Assembly: GCA_017617445.1 (NCBI GenBank)
Contig: JAFZWE010000005.1
Location: 1-44,970 of the forward strand
From: Bacteroidales bacterium
Lineage (GTDB): Bacteria > Bacteroidota > Bacteroidia > Bacteroidales > WCHB1-69
Direction: 5' to 3'
DNA length: 44,970 nucleotides
The stretch's first letter is position 1. Every line of letters starts with the position of its first letter. The notes beneath the pieces were generated by a model. It saw nothing but the letters and a program-made list of their open reading frames with translations. It was not told where the DNA came from and did not search any database. This document shows, one piece after another, positions 8,625-17,933 of this stretch. The position numbers and the translations under genes are program-made.

Positions 8625-9374
8625 TCAGTTTTCAATTTTCAATTTAACATTCCTCCCTTCCTCCTGATGCAGTGCTTTCCGGATTTCGGCGAAGCTGCGG
8701 GTTTCGAGTTCGAAGTAGCAGGGGGCGGTGGCGATCACGTCGGGCTGGTGCGCGTCGGAGGCGCGGGTGAAGGTTTTGTCTTTGAGGTAGGGATGTTGCT
8801 GCAGGATTTTCTCTTTGTCGCCGTGCTTCGAGAGTTCCACCGCGTCGTAGGGCAGGTCGAAGGGGATGAAGCCGAGTTGCGAGATGACGCTGTTTTTCAT
8901 CTTGTCGATGTGGGCGGGGATGAAGATGCCGTTGAGCTCCTTCACCTTGGCGGCGATGGTTTCGATGGGCACGTCGAGGCCGGAGGTGAGCAGTTTGGGC
9001 TCTTCGTACACAATCTCGAACTCCTCGTTGATCTGCACCTGGTCGCCGAAGATGTCGGGCGAGTTGGGGATGTTGGGCAGGTGCTCGTCGAGGAACTTTT
9101 GGAAGAGGTCGAGGGTTTCGTGGGTCTCGAAAAAGGCGAGACAGTGCGCTTCCTCCTTGGTGGTGACCTCCGCGCCACACAGCACGAAGATGTCGCGGTT
9201 GTGCGAGTAGTGCTCGGCCAGCCGGCAGTGGCGCGTGCAGTTGTGGTCGGTGATGCCGATGATGTCAATGCCTTTCCGCTTCGCCTCCTCGATGATGAAG
9301 TCGGGCGTCATGTCGAGGTCGCCGCACGGCGACATCAGCGTGTGGTTGTGTAAGTCGGTCTTGAAAATCTGCAC
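8625..9374 (-). CDS. PHP-domain metal-dependent phosphoesterase-like protein
   Basis: The protein has the PHP metal motifs DLHNH (residues 7-11 from the GTG at 9374) and TDHN (42-45), then PAHID and SDAHQPD further on. Together these make the usual His/Asp cluster, and the length of about 249 residues is normal. An ORF starting with TTG at 9416 exists, but it lies inside the DRTGG gene; the GTG 1 nt after the DRTGG stop keeps the conserved N terminus and is preferred. PHP proteins of this type accompany DRTGG and HATPase genes near hydrogenase operons (family knowledge), but the substrate is unknown. The last codons, KLKIEN, are written by the 15-nt repeat at 8630-8644, which suggests the natural C terminus was altered. 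Confidence 0.87.
   Translation of the reverse strand: MQIFKTDLHNHTLMSPCGDLDMTPDFIIEEAKRKGIDIIGITDHNCTRHCRLAEHYSHNRDIFVLCGAEVTTKEEAHCLAFFETHETLDLFQKFLDEHLPNIPNSPDIFGDQVQINEEFEIVYEEPKLLTSGLDVPIETIAAKVKELNGIFIPAHIDKMKNSVISQLGFIPFDLPYDAVELSKHGDKEKILQQHPYLKDKTFTRASDAHQPDVIATAPCYFELETRSFAEIRKALHQEEGRNVKLKIEN
8630..8644. repeat. Right copy of 15-nt inverted repeat flanking the restriction-modification pair
   Basis: TTTCAATTTTCAATT is the exact reverse complement of 7026-7040. It lies inside the 3' end of the PHP gene and encodes its last residues. Base composition changes sharply at this point, from GC-rich PHP sequence to the AT-rich methyltransferase. Confidence 0.7.
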
Positions 9375-9375
9375 G

Positions 9376-9711
9376 TTACTGGTTGATGAGTTGGTAAACC
9401 TTTCCTGTTGTTTCAAAAGTCTGTGCGTCGGTACCGAGGACGGGAATTCCCTCTTCCACAGCCTGCTCCAGCATGTCGTCTTCGGGTTTGTTGCCCTTCA
9501 CCAGCAGGATGGCGGCGAGCTCTTTGAGGGAGGCGATGGCCAGCACGTTCTTGTGGGTCTGGAGGGTGATCCACACCTGTCCTTCGCGGGCGAAGCCCAT
9601 CACGTCGCTGAGGAGGTCGGAGGTGTAGCCGCCCTTGATTTCACGATTGAGATTTTCCTGTCCACAGAAGACGGTCAGGTTCATTTGGTCAACTAATTCT
9701 TGAACTGTCAT
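9376..9711 (-). CDS. DRTGG-domain protein
   Basis: The 111-residue protein consists of a single DRTGG-like domain, with the patterns GGYTSDLLSDVMG near residues 27-39, VWITLQTH and GIPVLGTD. These match small stand-alone DRTGG proteins. The same domain is a regulatory module in phosphotransacetylases and CBS proteins; its ligand is not established. It is the first gene of a minus-strand unit followed by PHP (1 nt gap) and, after the restriction-modification pair, the HATPase. A TATCTTTG -7 box at 9772-9779 can drive the unit. Such trios usually sit beside [FeFe]-hydrogenase or NADH-oxidoreductase genes, which are absent here. Confidence 0.8.
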   Translation of the reverse strand: MTVQELVDQMNLTVFCGQENLNREIKGGYTSDLLSDVMGFAREGQVWITLQTHKNVLAIASLKELAAILLVKGNKPEDDMLEQAVEEGIPVLGTDAQTFETTGKVYQLINQ

Positions 9712-9771
9712 TATTTTAAATTATTGATTTTTAATTGATTAATATTTTATTTACTATTGATTATACAGCGG

Positions 9772-9779
9772 CAAAGATA
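9772..9779 (-). promoter_or_regulatory. Predicted -7 promoter box for the DRTGG operon
   Basis: TATCTTTG on the minus strand matches the Bacteroidota TAnnTTTG -7 consensus. It leaves a 5' leader of about 55 nt before the DRTGG start at 9711. No clear TTTG -33 box is visible at the usual distance. Confidence 0.5.
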
Positions 9780-9822
9780 CTCAAAAAAAACTAAATGGGA
9801 TAATGCCTTTTCAAGAAGATGA

Positions 9823-10064
9823 CCGCACACCTGACGGCGTGCGATTTTTTTACGGAAAACAATGCCACAGGGGACCGCCCCCCTAACGGGGTGCGATGTG
9901 TCGGAATGGGCATTGCCTCAATTGATGAATTCACGCATCCGCATTGCGGGTTGCGAATTTGATAAGGGTGCATCCATCGCTACAGCAGGCACGCCGTCAG
10001 GTATGCCCTGCCCGGTAGCATGGGATCGTCGCGAGTTTTTTTTCGCACGCCGTCAGGTGTGCGG
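9823..10064. repeat. Cluster of REP-like 8-4-8 hairpins bounded by a 22-bp inverted repeat
   Basis: The stretch between the DRTGG gene and rpmH holds no gene. It has four hairpins of one design, an 8-nt arm, a 4-nt loop and an 8-nt arm: 9824-9843 (loop TGAC), 9876-9895 (loop TAAC), 9988-10007 (loop GTCA) and 10044-10063 (loop GTCA). Each tolerates one or two wobbles or mismatches, and core arms read CGCACxCC / GGxGTGCG. A fifth, less perfect palindrome is at 9934-9955. The outer two are exact inverted copies over 22 bp (9823-9844 and 10043-10064). The loops show two units in one direction and two in the other, resembling a BIME-type array. No REP-associated transposase gene is in the window. 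Confidence 0.75.
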
Positions 10065-10250
10065 ACATTTATAAAATCAAATATCATTCAACAGATATTT
10101 TTTTCAATTTATGAAATTGATACGGTCAAACGAAACTACTGATGAATAAAATCACTCCGTAAAAATGGCGTTTTTATTTCATTTTGGACAGAGAACAATC
10201 GTTCTTTTTGAATGGTCATTTCCCCTGTTGAAAATATTTTTTCACACCCG

Positions 10251-10281
10251 TTTGCACGGTTGAAAAAAAGTTGTATTTTTG
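10251..10281 (+). promoter_or_regulatory. Predicted rpmH promoter
   Basis: A TTTG -33 box at 10251-10254 and TATTTTTG -7 box at 10274-10281 are separated by 19 nt, an exact fit to the Bacteroidota sigma-ABfr consensus. The block 10261-10286 is identical over 26 nt to the block upstream of rpmG (27904-27929). Confidence 0.8.
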
Positions 10282-10320
10282 CAGCCCCAAATTTTACAGA
10301 AATAATAAAGTCAAAATAAG

Positions 10321-10479
10321 ATGAAAAGAACATTCCAACCGTCGAACAGAAGACGCAGAAACAAGCACGGATTTAGAGAAAGAATGGCAACTGCCAACGG
10401 TCGCAGAGTATTGGCCGCACGCCGTGCAAAAGGCAGAAAGAAGCTCACCGTTTCTGACGAGCCCATGGGCAGAAAATAA
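10321..10479 (+). CDS. rpmH: 50S ribosomal protein L34
   Basis: The frame from ATG at 10321 encodes 52 residues starting [19 protein letters not shown], with the L34 core [20 protein letters not shown]. It is a small, highly basic 50S subunit protein. It is full length and has its own strong promoter just upstream. The extra C-terminal tail [11 protein letters not shown] is typical of Bacteroidota L34. In many bacteria rpmH is followed by rnpA; here the next gene is a SurA-like isomerase about 90 bp downstream. Confidence 0.97.
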   Translation: MKRTFQPSNRRRRNKHGFRERMATANGRRVLAARRAKGRKKLTVSDEPMGRK

Positions 10480-10568
10480 CACAAAATTTATTTTGCGTTG
10501 TGAAAGGGAGAAGGCAGTGATGTCTTCTTTTTTTTTGTAATTTCGCAGCCTCAAAATAAAAAAAGCTA

Positions 10569-11921
10569 ATGAGGAGAATTGTTTTTTGCATCCTATTCTT
10601 TATCAGTTGCTTGACAAGCGTTTTCTCACAACCCTCCGGAACGGTGGATGAAATTGTCGCCATTATCGGCAAAGAAATCATCACCAAGTCGGAATTGGAG
10701 ACCGAATACAACAATTATGTGGCCCAATACAAGACCGTGGAGGATGAGGAGGAGATCCGTTGCATGATTTTTGAGCACCTGCTCCGCCAGAAGCTCTTCA
10801 TCCATCAGGCACAAGTGGACAGTATTGAATTCACCCCCCAGGAGGTGGATTCCCGTGTCAACTACCAGATCAACTACTGGCTGGCGCAGGTGGGCGGCAA
10901 CAGCAAAGTGATTGAGGAGGCCTACCATAAGACGATGGACGAAATCAAGAAGGACATGCGGGAGCTGATCCAGAACCAGATGATCACGGAACGGGTGCAG
11001 CAGAACATCACCGACAATGTGATGATCACTCCTGCGGAGGTCAAGCGTTTTTTTGACAAGATTCCGGACGACAGTCTGCCCACCATCCAGCCCTCCTACG
11101 AGTTCGGGCACATCGTCAAGTTGCCGCCGGTGAGCGAAGAGGAAATCGCCGCCATCAAGGACCGGCTTAATTCGTTTCGCGAACGCGCCCTCCGTGGGGA
11201 GAAGTTTTCCATGCTGGCCCGCCTCTACTCCGACGACCCCGGCTCCGCCCCCAACGGCGGTGACCTCGGCTTCGTGGAACGCGGCACCCTCTATCCCGAA
11301 TTTGAAGCTGTCGCCTTCAACCTCAAGTCCGGCGAAATCTCCCCCATTGTACAAACCAAAGCCGGCTACCACATTATCCAGATGATTGAACGAAAAGGGG
11401 AAAAAATCAATGTGGCGCACATCCTGCTGCAGCCCAAACCCTCCGCCGACGAGCAGGTCAAGGCCATTGAGTTCCTGGACAGCGTGCGGCAGGTGATCCT
11501 GGATGAAAAGATGGATTTCAGCGCCGCAGCCTTGAAATATTCCGATGACATGAACAAGAACAGCGGCGGATGGGTGGTCAACCCTTACAACAATTCCTAC
11601 AAGTTTGAGAAAGACGCCATGGAGGCCGCCACCTTCACCACGGTCAGCAAGCTCATCCCCGGCGAATACTCCCAGCCCGTGGCCTACGTGAACGAAGATG
11701 GACAAATGGCCTACCGCATCATCTACCTCAAAACCAAAGTCGCCGCACACAAGCCCAATCTGCGCGAAGACTACGACCTGATCAAAAACGCAGCCCTTGA
11801 AGAGAAAAAGCAGAATTTCATCAACCAGTGGTTGAAAGAAAAAATAAAAGTCACCAATATCAAGATTAACCCGAACTACCGGAACTGCCCGTTCATTGAC
11901 GAATGGGAAATTCCCGAATAA
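10569..11921 (+). CDS. SurA-like periplasmic peptidyl-prolyl isomerase
   Basis: The 450-residue protein has a signal peptide (about 1-20, ending VFSQ), a SurA-N-like chaperone region (about 25-165) that opens VDEIVAIIGKEIITKSE, and two parvulin-type domains. The first (about 177-275) carries LARLYSDDPGSAPNGGDLGF, a classic PpiC motif. The second (about 280-390) is degenerate, with KYSDDMNKNSGGW. The family chaperones outer-membrane proteins through the periplasm. It is followed after 10 nt by moxR. The chosen ATG gives a good signal peptide. It could equally be called PpiC-domain protein; whether it is the SurA orthologue is not provable here. Confidence 0.9.
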   Translation: MRRIVFCILFFISCLTSVFSQPSGTVDEIVAIIGKEIITKSELETEYNNYVAQYKTVEDEEEIRCMIFEHLLRQKLFIHQAQVDSIEFTPQEVDSRVNYQINYWLAQVGGNSKVIEEAYHKTMDEIKKDMRELIQNQMITERVQQNITDNVMITPAEVKRFFDKIPDDSLPTIQPSYEFGHIVKLPPVSEEEIAAIKDRLNSFRERALRGEKFSMLARLYSDDPGSAPNGGDLGFVERGTLYPEFEAVAFNLKSGEISPIVQTKAGYHIIQMIERKGEKINVAHILLQPKPSADEQVKAIEFLDSVRQVILDEKMDFSAAALKYSDDMNKNSGGWVVNPYNNSYKFEKDAMEAATFTTVSKLIPGEYSQPVAYVNEDGQMAYRIIYLKTKVAAHKPNLREDYDLIKNAALEEKKQNFINQWLKEKIKVTNIKINPNYRNCPFIDEWEIPE

Positions 11922-11931
11922 AAAAAACAAC

Positions 11932-12909
<978 letters not shown>

Positions 12910-12911
12910 CC

Positions 12912-14078
12912 ATGTTTCTCAAAGATGTATTTGTCAACAGCGAACTGAAAAAACAGTTTGTCAACCTGATAGACTCTCACCGTCTCAGTCATGCCCTGTT
13001 GCTGTTAGGCAAATCCGGTTCGCACAGCTTTGCACTTTCTGTCGCCCTCGCCCAATACCTGTGCTGCGAAAACCCGCATGACGGGGACTCTTGCGGCGTC
13101 TGCAACTCCTGCCGCATGTTTGAAAACCTGCAGCACCCTGACCTGCACCTCATCTTCCCCAACTGCGGCACCAAAACCGTCAAAGCCAACGAGTGCGAGT
13201 CCCGCAAATTCATGAATGAGTTCCGCACTTTCGTTTTTGACCACCACTACCACCTTGACTACAACGAATGGGTGCGCCGGATGAACAGCGAGAACAAGCA
13301 ACTTGCCATCAACATCCGCGACTGCGGCTACATCGTCAGCCAAAACAGCACCCGTGCCTACTCCAACGGCTACAAGATCTACATTATCTGGAAGGCTGAA
13401 CAGATGAACAATGACGCGGCCAACAAACTGCTGAAAACCTTGGAAGAGCCCGAGAACAAAACCCTCTTCCTCCTGCTGGCCGAGGAAAGCGACAGAATCC
13501 TGCCCACCATCCTCTCCCGCACCCAGCTGGTCAAAATCCCCCAACTCACCGAAGAGGTCATCCGCCAACATCTTATAGAAGACGAACAGCTTTCCGATAA
13601 GGAAGCCGCTGATATCGCAGCCATCTCCGAGGGCAGCTACGTAAAAGCCCGCGCCCTCATACAGGAAAACTCCGAACTGCACCACTTCCTCACCCTATAC
13701 AATATATTATTAAGAAGCGTCACCAACTTCATCAAAAATCCCAACGACCTCGCCCGCATCGACTACATGAACGTGCAGAAAAATTTTGACGGTCTGGTTA
13801 AAGAGGGCCGGGAAGCTCAAAAAAACTTTTTGAATTACCTATTCCGCCTTTTCCGGAACGAACTGCTGCTCAGCCAGAAGGGCGGCGCTTTGGTGAAAGC
13901 CACTTCGGAAGAGTATCAGGTGCTGTCGGAATACAAGGATTTTTTTACACTGAAAAATGCCACACCATTACAGAAAGCCTGCAATACAGCTATTTATCAT
14001 ATCAGTCGTAATGTAAACTCCAATCTTGTCTTCACCGATTTTTACTTCCAACTCCGTAATATCCTTTCAACAAAATAA
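12912..14078 (+). CDS. holB: DNA polymerase III delta' subunit (clamp loader)
   Basis: From ATG 12912 the protein has 388 residues. It has a degenerate nucleotide-binding site (LLLGKSGSH near 36-44), a Cys4 zinc module in the stretch from CCEN to CNSC (about 55-72), then ANKLLKTLEEP and the sensor-type ILSRTQ motif. This order is that of delta'/gamma clamp-loader subunits, which load the sliding clamp during replication. The missing GxxxxGKT P-loop suits delta', which does not hydrolyse ATP. It begins 2 nt after moxR and ends 6 nt before the Nudix gene, so the three are likely cotranscribed. An upstream in-frame extension within moxR is not real. Confidence 0.85.
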   Translation: MFLKDVFVNSELKKQFVNLIDSHRLSHALLLLGKSGSHSFALSVALAQYLCCENPHDGDSCGVCNSCRMFENLQHPDLHLIFPNCGTKTVKANECESRKFMNEFRTFVFDHHYHLDYNEWVRRMNSENKQLAINIRDCGYIVSQNSTRAYSNGYKIYIIWKAEQMNNDAANKLLKTLEEPENKTLFLLLAEESDRILPTILSRTQLVKIPQLTEEVIRQHLIEDEQLSDKEAADIAAISEGSYVKARALIQENSELHHFLTLYNILLRSVTNFIKNPNDLARIDYMNVQKNFDGLVKEGREAQKNFLNYLFRLFRNELLLSQKGGALVKATSEEYQVLSEYKDFFTLKNATPLQKACNTAIYHISRNVNSNLVFTDFYFQLRNILSTK

Positions 14079-14084
14079 AAAAAA

Positions 14085-14579
14085 ATGCCCCATTTCCCCA
14101 TCCAAGTATTTACTGACGACCACTTCATTACCATTGAGGATGAGGAATCCTTTTCATCTATTTTAAAAAAATACACGTACATCCAAGCGGCAGGCGGACT
14201 GGTGATGAACGACCAGGAAGAGCTGCTGATGATTTTCCGCCGCGGGAAGTGGGATCTCCCCAAAGGAAAAGTGGAAGAGGGAGAAGATATTCCTGTGGCC
14301 GCACTCCGTGAGGTGAAGGAAGAGACCGGCATTTCAGCCACCATCACTGGAAATCTCCCTATCTCAACCTTCCACATTTACGACACTTACGGCACTCCCA
14401 TGCTGAAGGAGACCTTTTGGTTTCCCATGCAGTCCCTTCCCCAACAAAGTCTGATTCCCCAAAATGAGGAGGAGATTTCACAAGCCTTGTGGATTCCCTC
14501 CCATGAAGTGGCAGACAAACTCAAAGACTCTTACGCCTCCCTCTGTTATCTTTGGAAATTATTTTACACAAAACATTGA
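14085..14579 (+). CDS. Nudix hydrolase
   Basis: The 164-residue protein has a perfect Nudix box: from G in KGKVEEGEDI, x5, E, x7, then REVKEETGI (about residues 64-86), the GX5EX7REUXEEXGU pattern. Enzymes of this family split nucleoside diphosphates linked to another group (NDP-X). The N-terminal 40 residues are specific to this subgroup, and the substrate cannot be told from sequence. It follows holB by 6 nt. Confidence 0.92.
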   Translation: MPHFPIQVFTDDHFITIEDEESFSSILKKYTYIQAAGGLVMNDQEELLMIFRRGKWDLPKGKVEEGEDIPVAALREVKEETGISATITGNLPISTFHIYDTYGTPMLKETFWFPMQSLPQQSLIPQNEEEISQALWIPSHEVADKLKDSYASLCYLWKLFYTKH

Positions 14580-14614
14580 TAATCAATTTTATTATTAATT
14601 AAAAAAGCATTATT

Positions 14615-15304
14615 ATGAAAAAGTTCAGAACCATTTTCGTAGTCTCTCTGCTGATGATTTGCGCTTTGAGTGCCTCCGCACAAAAGAGAGGCAACAACGT
14701 ATCCATCCGTGTGGGTGGAGTACTTCCGTTGCAGGAATTCCACGCCACTCCCGCATACGTAGTGCCCGGCAATGCGCTGGAAGCCGCAGTGGGCAAAACT
14801 CCCCTCCACAACACCGGTGCAGCCTCCTTCGGTGCTACCCTCGGAGTGAAAGAAAATTACATCTTTGACTTTGGGATGGGCATTTTCCTTTCCGCCGACC
14901 TGATGTGGAACATGATCAACAAATCCGTCAGCAAGGTGTATGACCAAGTCTCCTGCACCAAACCGATGTACATCAACGTGCCGATCATCGTGGGTTTGAA
15001 CTACGTGACCGATTTCAGCGACATTGTCGATGTCTGGGCTGAAGCCGGTATCGGTGCCGACATGTTCTACAAGACCCAGGAAGGCTGGAGCAACGCCCTT
15101 ATCAAATACGACATGTCTGCGTCATTCGCAGCCATGGGCGGTGCAGGCGTGACTTTCATCGACCTGATCAGCGTGGGCATCAACTACTACTGGCTCGGCA
15201 AACAGAGCATCAAGGTGAACGGCGTGACCTACGATGAAACTTACGTCACCCCGAACAAAATGAAGAGTGGTGTGCTGACCTTCCGTGTCGGTTTCCATTT
15301 CTAA
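14615..15304 (+). CDS. Outer-membrane beta-barrel protein (PorT/OmpW-like fold), unknown function
   Basis: The 229-residue protein has a clear signal peptide (about 1-22, ending SASA-Q). The mature part is built of alternating polar/hydrophobic strands and ends in LTFRVGFHF, with a C-terminal aromatic residue, as expected for an outer-membrane beta-barrel. It opens with NNVSIRVGGVLPLQEF, like many Bacteroidota porin-family barrels. No specific substrate or partner is visible. It ends just before a strong terminator. Confidence 0.75.
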   Translation: MKKFRTIFVVSLLMICALSASAQKRGNNVSIRVGGVLPLQEFHATPAYVVPGNALEAAVGKTPLHNTGAASFGATLGVKENYIFDFGMGIFLSADLMWNMINKSVSKVYDQVSCTKPMYINVPIIVGLNYVTDFSDIVDVWAEAGIGADMFYKTQEGWSNALIKYDMSASFAAMGGAGVTFIDLISVGINYYWLGKQSIKVNGVTYDETYVTPNKMKSGVLTFRVGFHF

Positions 15305-15324
15305 TCTACAAAAGACAAAAAACA

Positions 15325-15355
15325 AACGCTCAGGCATCGGCCTGGGCGTTTTTTG
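15325..15355 (+). terminator. Rho-independent terminator after the outer-membrane barrel gene
   Basis: Arms 15325-15335 and 15339-15349 form an 11-bp stem with a 3-nt loop and one wobble (AACGCTCAGGC / GCCTGGGCGTT), followed at once by a T tract. It closes the transcript that starts at or after rpmH. Confidence 0.85.
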
Positions 15356-15394
15356 TTGAAGGTGCGACGGGCAATAAAAAATCATAACAAACGT

Positions 15395-15402
15395 TAAATT
15401 TG
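15395..15402 (+). promoter_or_regulatory. Predicted -7 box for the acyltransferase gene
   Basis: TAAATTTG matches TAnnTTTG and lies 25 nt before the ATG at 15428, just after the upstream terminator. Confidence 0.5.
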
Positions 15403-15427
15403 ACCGAAAGAAAATCTTCCTGAAAAC

Positions 15428-16786
15428 ATGATCAGTTTTGAGAACATCAACAAATTCGATCCCTTATATCAGTTTTTGAACAACTATTTCCGATGGGCGC
15501 ACAATCATCTTTACTATAAAAAAATACAAATTATCGGGTATGAGAACATGCCGCCCAAGGGCTATCCGATATTTGCCATCTCCAACCACCAGAATGGCCT
15601 GATGGATCCTTTGGCGATGCTCTATTTGTACAAGGACCATCGCCAGCCGGTGTTCATTGCGCGGGGGGACATTTTCAAGAAGAGCGATTTTGTGGCCAAG
15701 CTGCTGCGTTTTTTGAAAATCCTGCCCACCTTCCGCACCCGCGACGGCGGCCGCGACGATGTAAAGAGCAACCTCGCCACCTTTGACCTGGCCGCCCGCA
15801 TCCTCAACGAGGGCGGCACACTGACCATGTTTCCGGAAGCAGGGCATCAGGCGGGAAAATTCTTCTCCACCTTCAAGAAAGGCTTTCCCCGCGTAGCCTT
15901 CCGTGCCGCTGAAATCTCTAATTACCAGCTGGATTTCAAAATCCTGCCGATGTACATATACTACACCAACTACTTCAGCATCCGCAACGAACAGGTGGTG
16001 GTCATCGGCCAACCTTTTGCCATTGACGAATTTTACGAACTTTACCAAAGCGAACCCAACAAAGCGTATGCCGCCATGAACGAAAAGGCCCGCGAGGCAG
16101 TGCGCTCCATGGGGGTGGATGTCACCGACCACGAACATTACGTGCAGTATGACATGATCTTCACCGTCTGCCGGTCGGCGGTGGTGAAGCGGGAGGGCTG
16201 GAATCCCAAAGAACCCTATTCTTCCCTCAAGTCCGACAAGCTGCTGGTAGAGCAGGTGGATGCCCAGCGACAGGACCACCCAGAGCAGTTTGAGAAGTTG
16301 ATGGCGATGGCGACAGAATACCGCGAGGGGCTGTCACAGCTCAAACTCCGCGACTGGCTCTTTGACCAGCCTTCTCTGGGAAAGGCGGTGGCCTTGAAAA
16401 GCTTGCGGCTGGCACTGACCGCACCGCTGGCCCTGTTCGGACTCATTCACAACTTCATCCCCTTCCGGGCCTGTGAGCTGTTAAAAAGGAAAAGCACCGA
16501 CCCCATGTTCAAATCCTCGCTTAATTTTGCAGTCAGCGCAATAGTCACCTTCCCGATTGCCTACATTTCACTGTTCATTCTTGTGTGCTGTTTGGCCAAC
16601 TGGTGGGTGGCGTTACTCTACCTGGCGGCGGCATTCTTGACACTCCCCTGCTATTATGGCTGGAAAATCGGCTTCATAAAACTGATGGGAATGTGCCGTT
16701 TCCGCAAGCTCAGCAAAGCTGGGAACGCACAACTGAAGAAACTGGCAGAACTGCGGGAGGAGATCCGGAAAATGTTGGTGAAATAA
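15428..16786 (+). CDS. 1-acyl-sn-glycerol-3-phosphate acyltransferase family protein (PlsC-like)
   Basis: The 452-residue protein has an N-terminal PlsC/LPLAT domain with the acyltransferase signature NHQNGLMD (53-60) and FPEAGHQ (about 136-142). The C-terminal third (about 310-430) has a pair of strongly hydrophobic segments, e.g. SAIVTFPIAYISLFILVCC. This larger two-part form is common in Bacteroidota. It should move an acyl group onto a glycerol-phosphate backbone at the inner membrane in phospholipid synthesis; the exact acceptor is inferred only from the family. It has its own promoter. Confidence 0.87.
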   Translation: MISFENINKFDPLYQFLNNYFRWAHNHLYYKKIQIIGYENMPPKGYPIFAISNHQNGLMDPLAMLYLYKDHRQPVFIARGDIFKKSDFVAKLLRFLKILPTFRTRDGGRDDVKSNLATFDLAARILNEGGTLTMFPEAGHQAGKFFSTFKKGFPRVAFRAAEISNYQLDFKILPMYIYYTNYFSIRNEQVVVIGQPFAIDEFYELYQSEPNKAYAAMNEKAREAVRSMGVDVTDHEHYVQYDMIFTVCRSAVVKREGWNPKEPYSSLKSDKLLVEQVDAQRQDHPEQFEKLMAMATEYREGLSQLKLRDWLFDQPSLGKAVALKSLRLALTAPLALFGLIHNFIPFRACELLKRKSTDPMFKSSLNFAVSAIVTFPIAYISLFILVCCLANWWVALLYLAAAFLTLPCYYGWKIGFIKLMGMCRFRKLSKAGNAQLKKLAELREEIRKMLVK

Positions 16787-16891
16787 TCCATCATCAACCC
16801 ATCGGAAGACTGCCAACAGCAGGAATTGAAAAAGAAATTCTCAGCAAAAAAACAATAATTGTCCACTTTCCACCCCAAAAAAGAAATTACC

Positions 16892-17740
16892 ATGCTCCAA
16901 TTCATGACAAAAAAAATTATTTTTCTTGGTATGTTTGCTGCCGCAATGTTGTTTGTTTACTGCGGTGGTAAAAACGACAAAAACAGCACAAAGACAGAAT
17001 CAGAAGAAACAGCCATTCCCACCGGAGGAGCCGCCGTGGTGGGTGATCCGGATTGGAGGAATTTGACCATACGATGGGAAGGAAATAAATGTGGATTTGT
17101 GGACAGTACAGAACAATGGGTGATAGCGCCCAAGTACGACTGGGCATTTCAAAATTTCTCGGAAGGTGTGGTAGGCGTATTGTATAACGACCTTTACGGT
17201 TTCATCAATTCAAAAGGGGAATGGGTGATAGCGCCTCAATTTGACGAAGTGGGTTGGTTTGAGAATGGAATAGCCGTCGCAAGGACTCGTGGCAGCAATA
17301 GCGGGATTGATAATCACGACTACCTTAAAAACAGGGGGAAGTGCGGGTTTATCGACAAGAGCGGAAAGTTTGTCATAGCCCCCTGTTATGACAATGCAGA
17401 CCGTTTTTTCGAAGGATTGGCATGGGTGACCCAAAATGGGAAATGTGGGTATATTGACACGACTGGAAAGGTGGTGATAGACTTTCAGTTTGATTTGTCA
17501 GGCGATTTTTCTGAGGGCTTGGCTTTTGCGCAGTATCCCAACGGGAAAAAAGGCTATATAGACAAAACTGGGAAGATGGTAATTGCACCGCAATATGACT
17601 ATGCCGGCGATTTCTCGAATGGACATGCAAAAGTGGGAATCACTGATGGGGAATGGGACGACATGAAATGGGGTATGATTGATCAAACGGGGAAAATTGT
17701 GATTCCCATCGGGCAACTGCCTGTGAGCAAACCCGTATAA
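16892..17740 (+). CDS. WG-repeat envelope protein
   Basis: The protein has about 282 residues from ATG 16892, with a second possible ATG at 16904. A hydrophobic N-terminal segment ends LFVYCGG, so it may be a lipoprotein, but Tyr before Cys is unusual for a lipobox and a plain signal anchor is possible. Five full WG (KWG motif) repeats and part of a sixth follow, each of the form CGFIDKSGKFVIAPxYD then FxEGLA. Such repeats form a beta-structure of unknown role in secreted proteins. A TTG-started extension at 16859 is rejected because it pushes the signal sequence inside. Confidence 0.82.
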   Translation: MLQFMTKKIIFLGMFAAAMLFVYCGGKNDKNSTKTESEETAIPTGGAAVVGDPDWRNLTIRWEGNKCGFVDSTEQWVIAPKYDWAFQNFSEGVVGVLYNDLYGFINSKGEWVIAPQFDEVGWFENGIAVARTRGSNSGIDNHDYLKNRGKCGFIDKSGKFVIAPCYDNADRFFEGLAWVTQNGKCGYIDTTGKVVIDFQFDLSGDFSEGLAFAQYPNGKKGYIDKTGKMVIAPQYDYAGDFSNGHAKVGITDGEWDDMKWGMIDQTGKIVIPIGQLPVSKPV

Positions 17741-17849
17741 ACCCACAACTGAGACAAAGTGATGAATCGTTGCGTCCGGTACAAAAGAAGGGCGACATTT
17801 AATGGGTGAAGACCGATTATTTTTTCACGGTACTTTCGCAAAGTTTTTG

Positions 17850-17857
17850 TATATTTG
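17850..17857 (+). promoter_or_regulatory. Predicted -7 box for the dipeptidase gene
   Basis: TATATTTG matches TAnnTTTG. It lies 77 nt before the ATG at 17934, giving a leader of about 70 nt. The same TATATTTG box is used by the candidate ncRNA at 23075-23082. Confidence 0.55.
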
Positions 17858-17933
17858 CGACCTCCTTTTACAAGGAAGAGAAAATCGGATTAAATTAAAA
17901 AACAATACATTAACTTAAATTAAAACATTAATT

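Noticed and set aside
8612-8635. TTG start for the methyltransferase at 8635
   Set aside because: It overlaps the PHP stop and lies in the AT repeat; the ATG at 8611 gives the usual short lead before the first conserved motif.
9823-10064. CRISPR array in the rpmH upstream region
   Set aside because: Units are palindromes of changing orientation with uneven spacing and no spacers of constant length; no cas genes.
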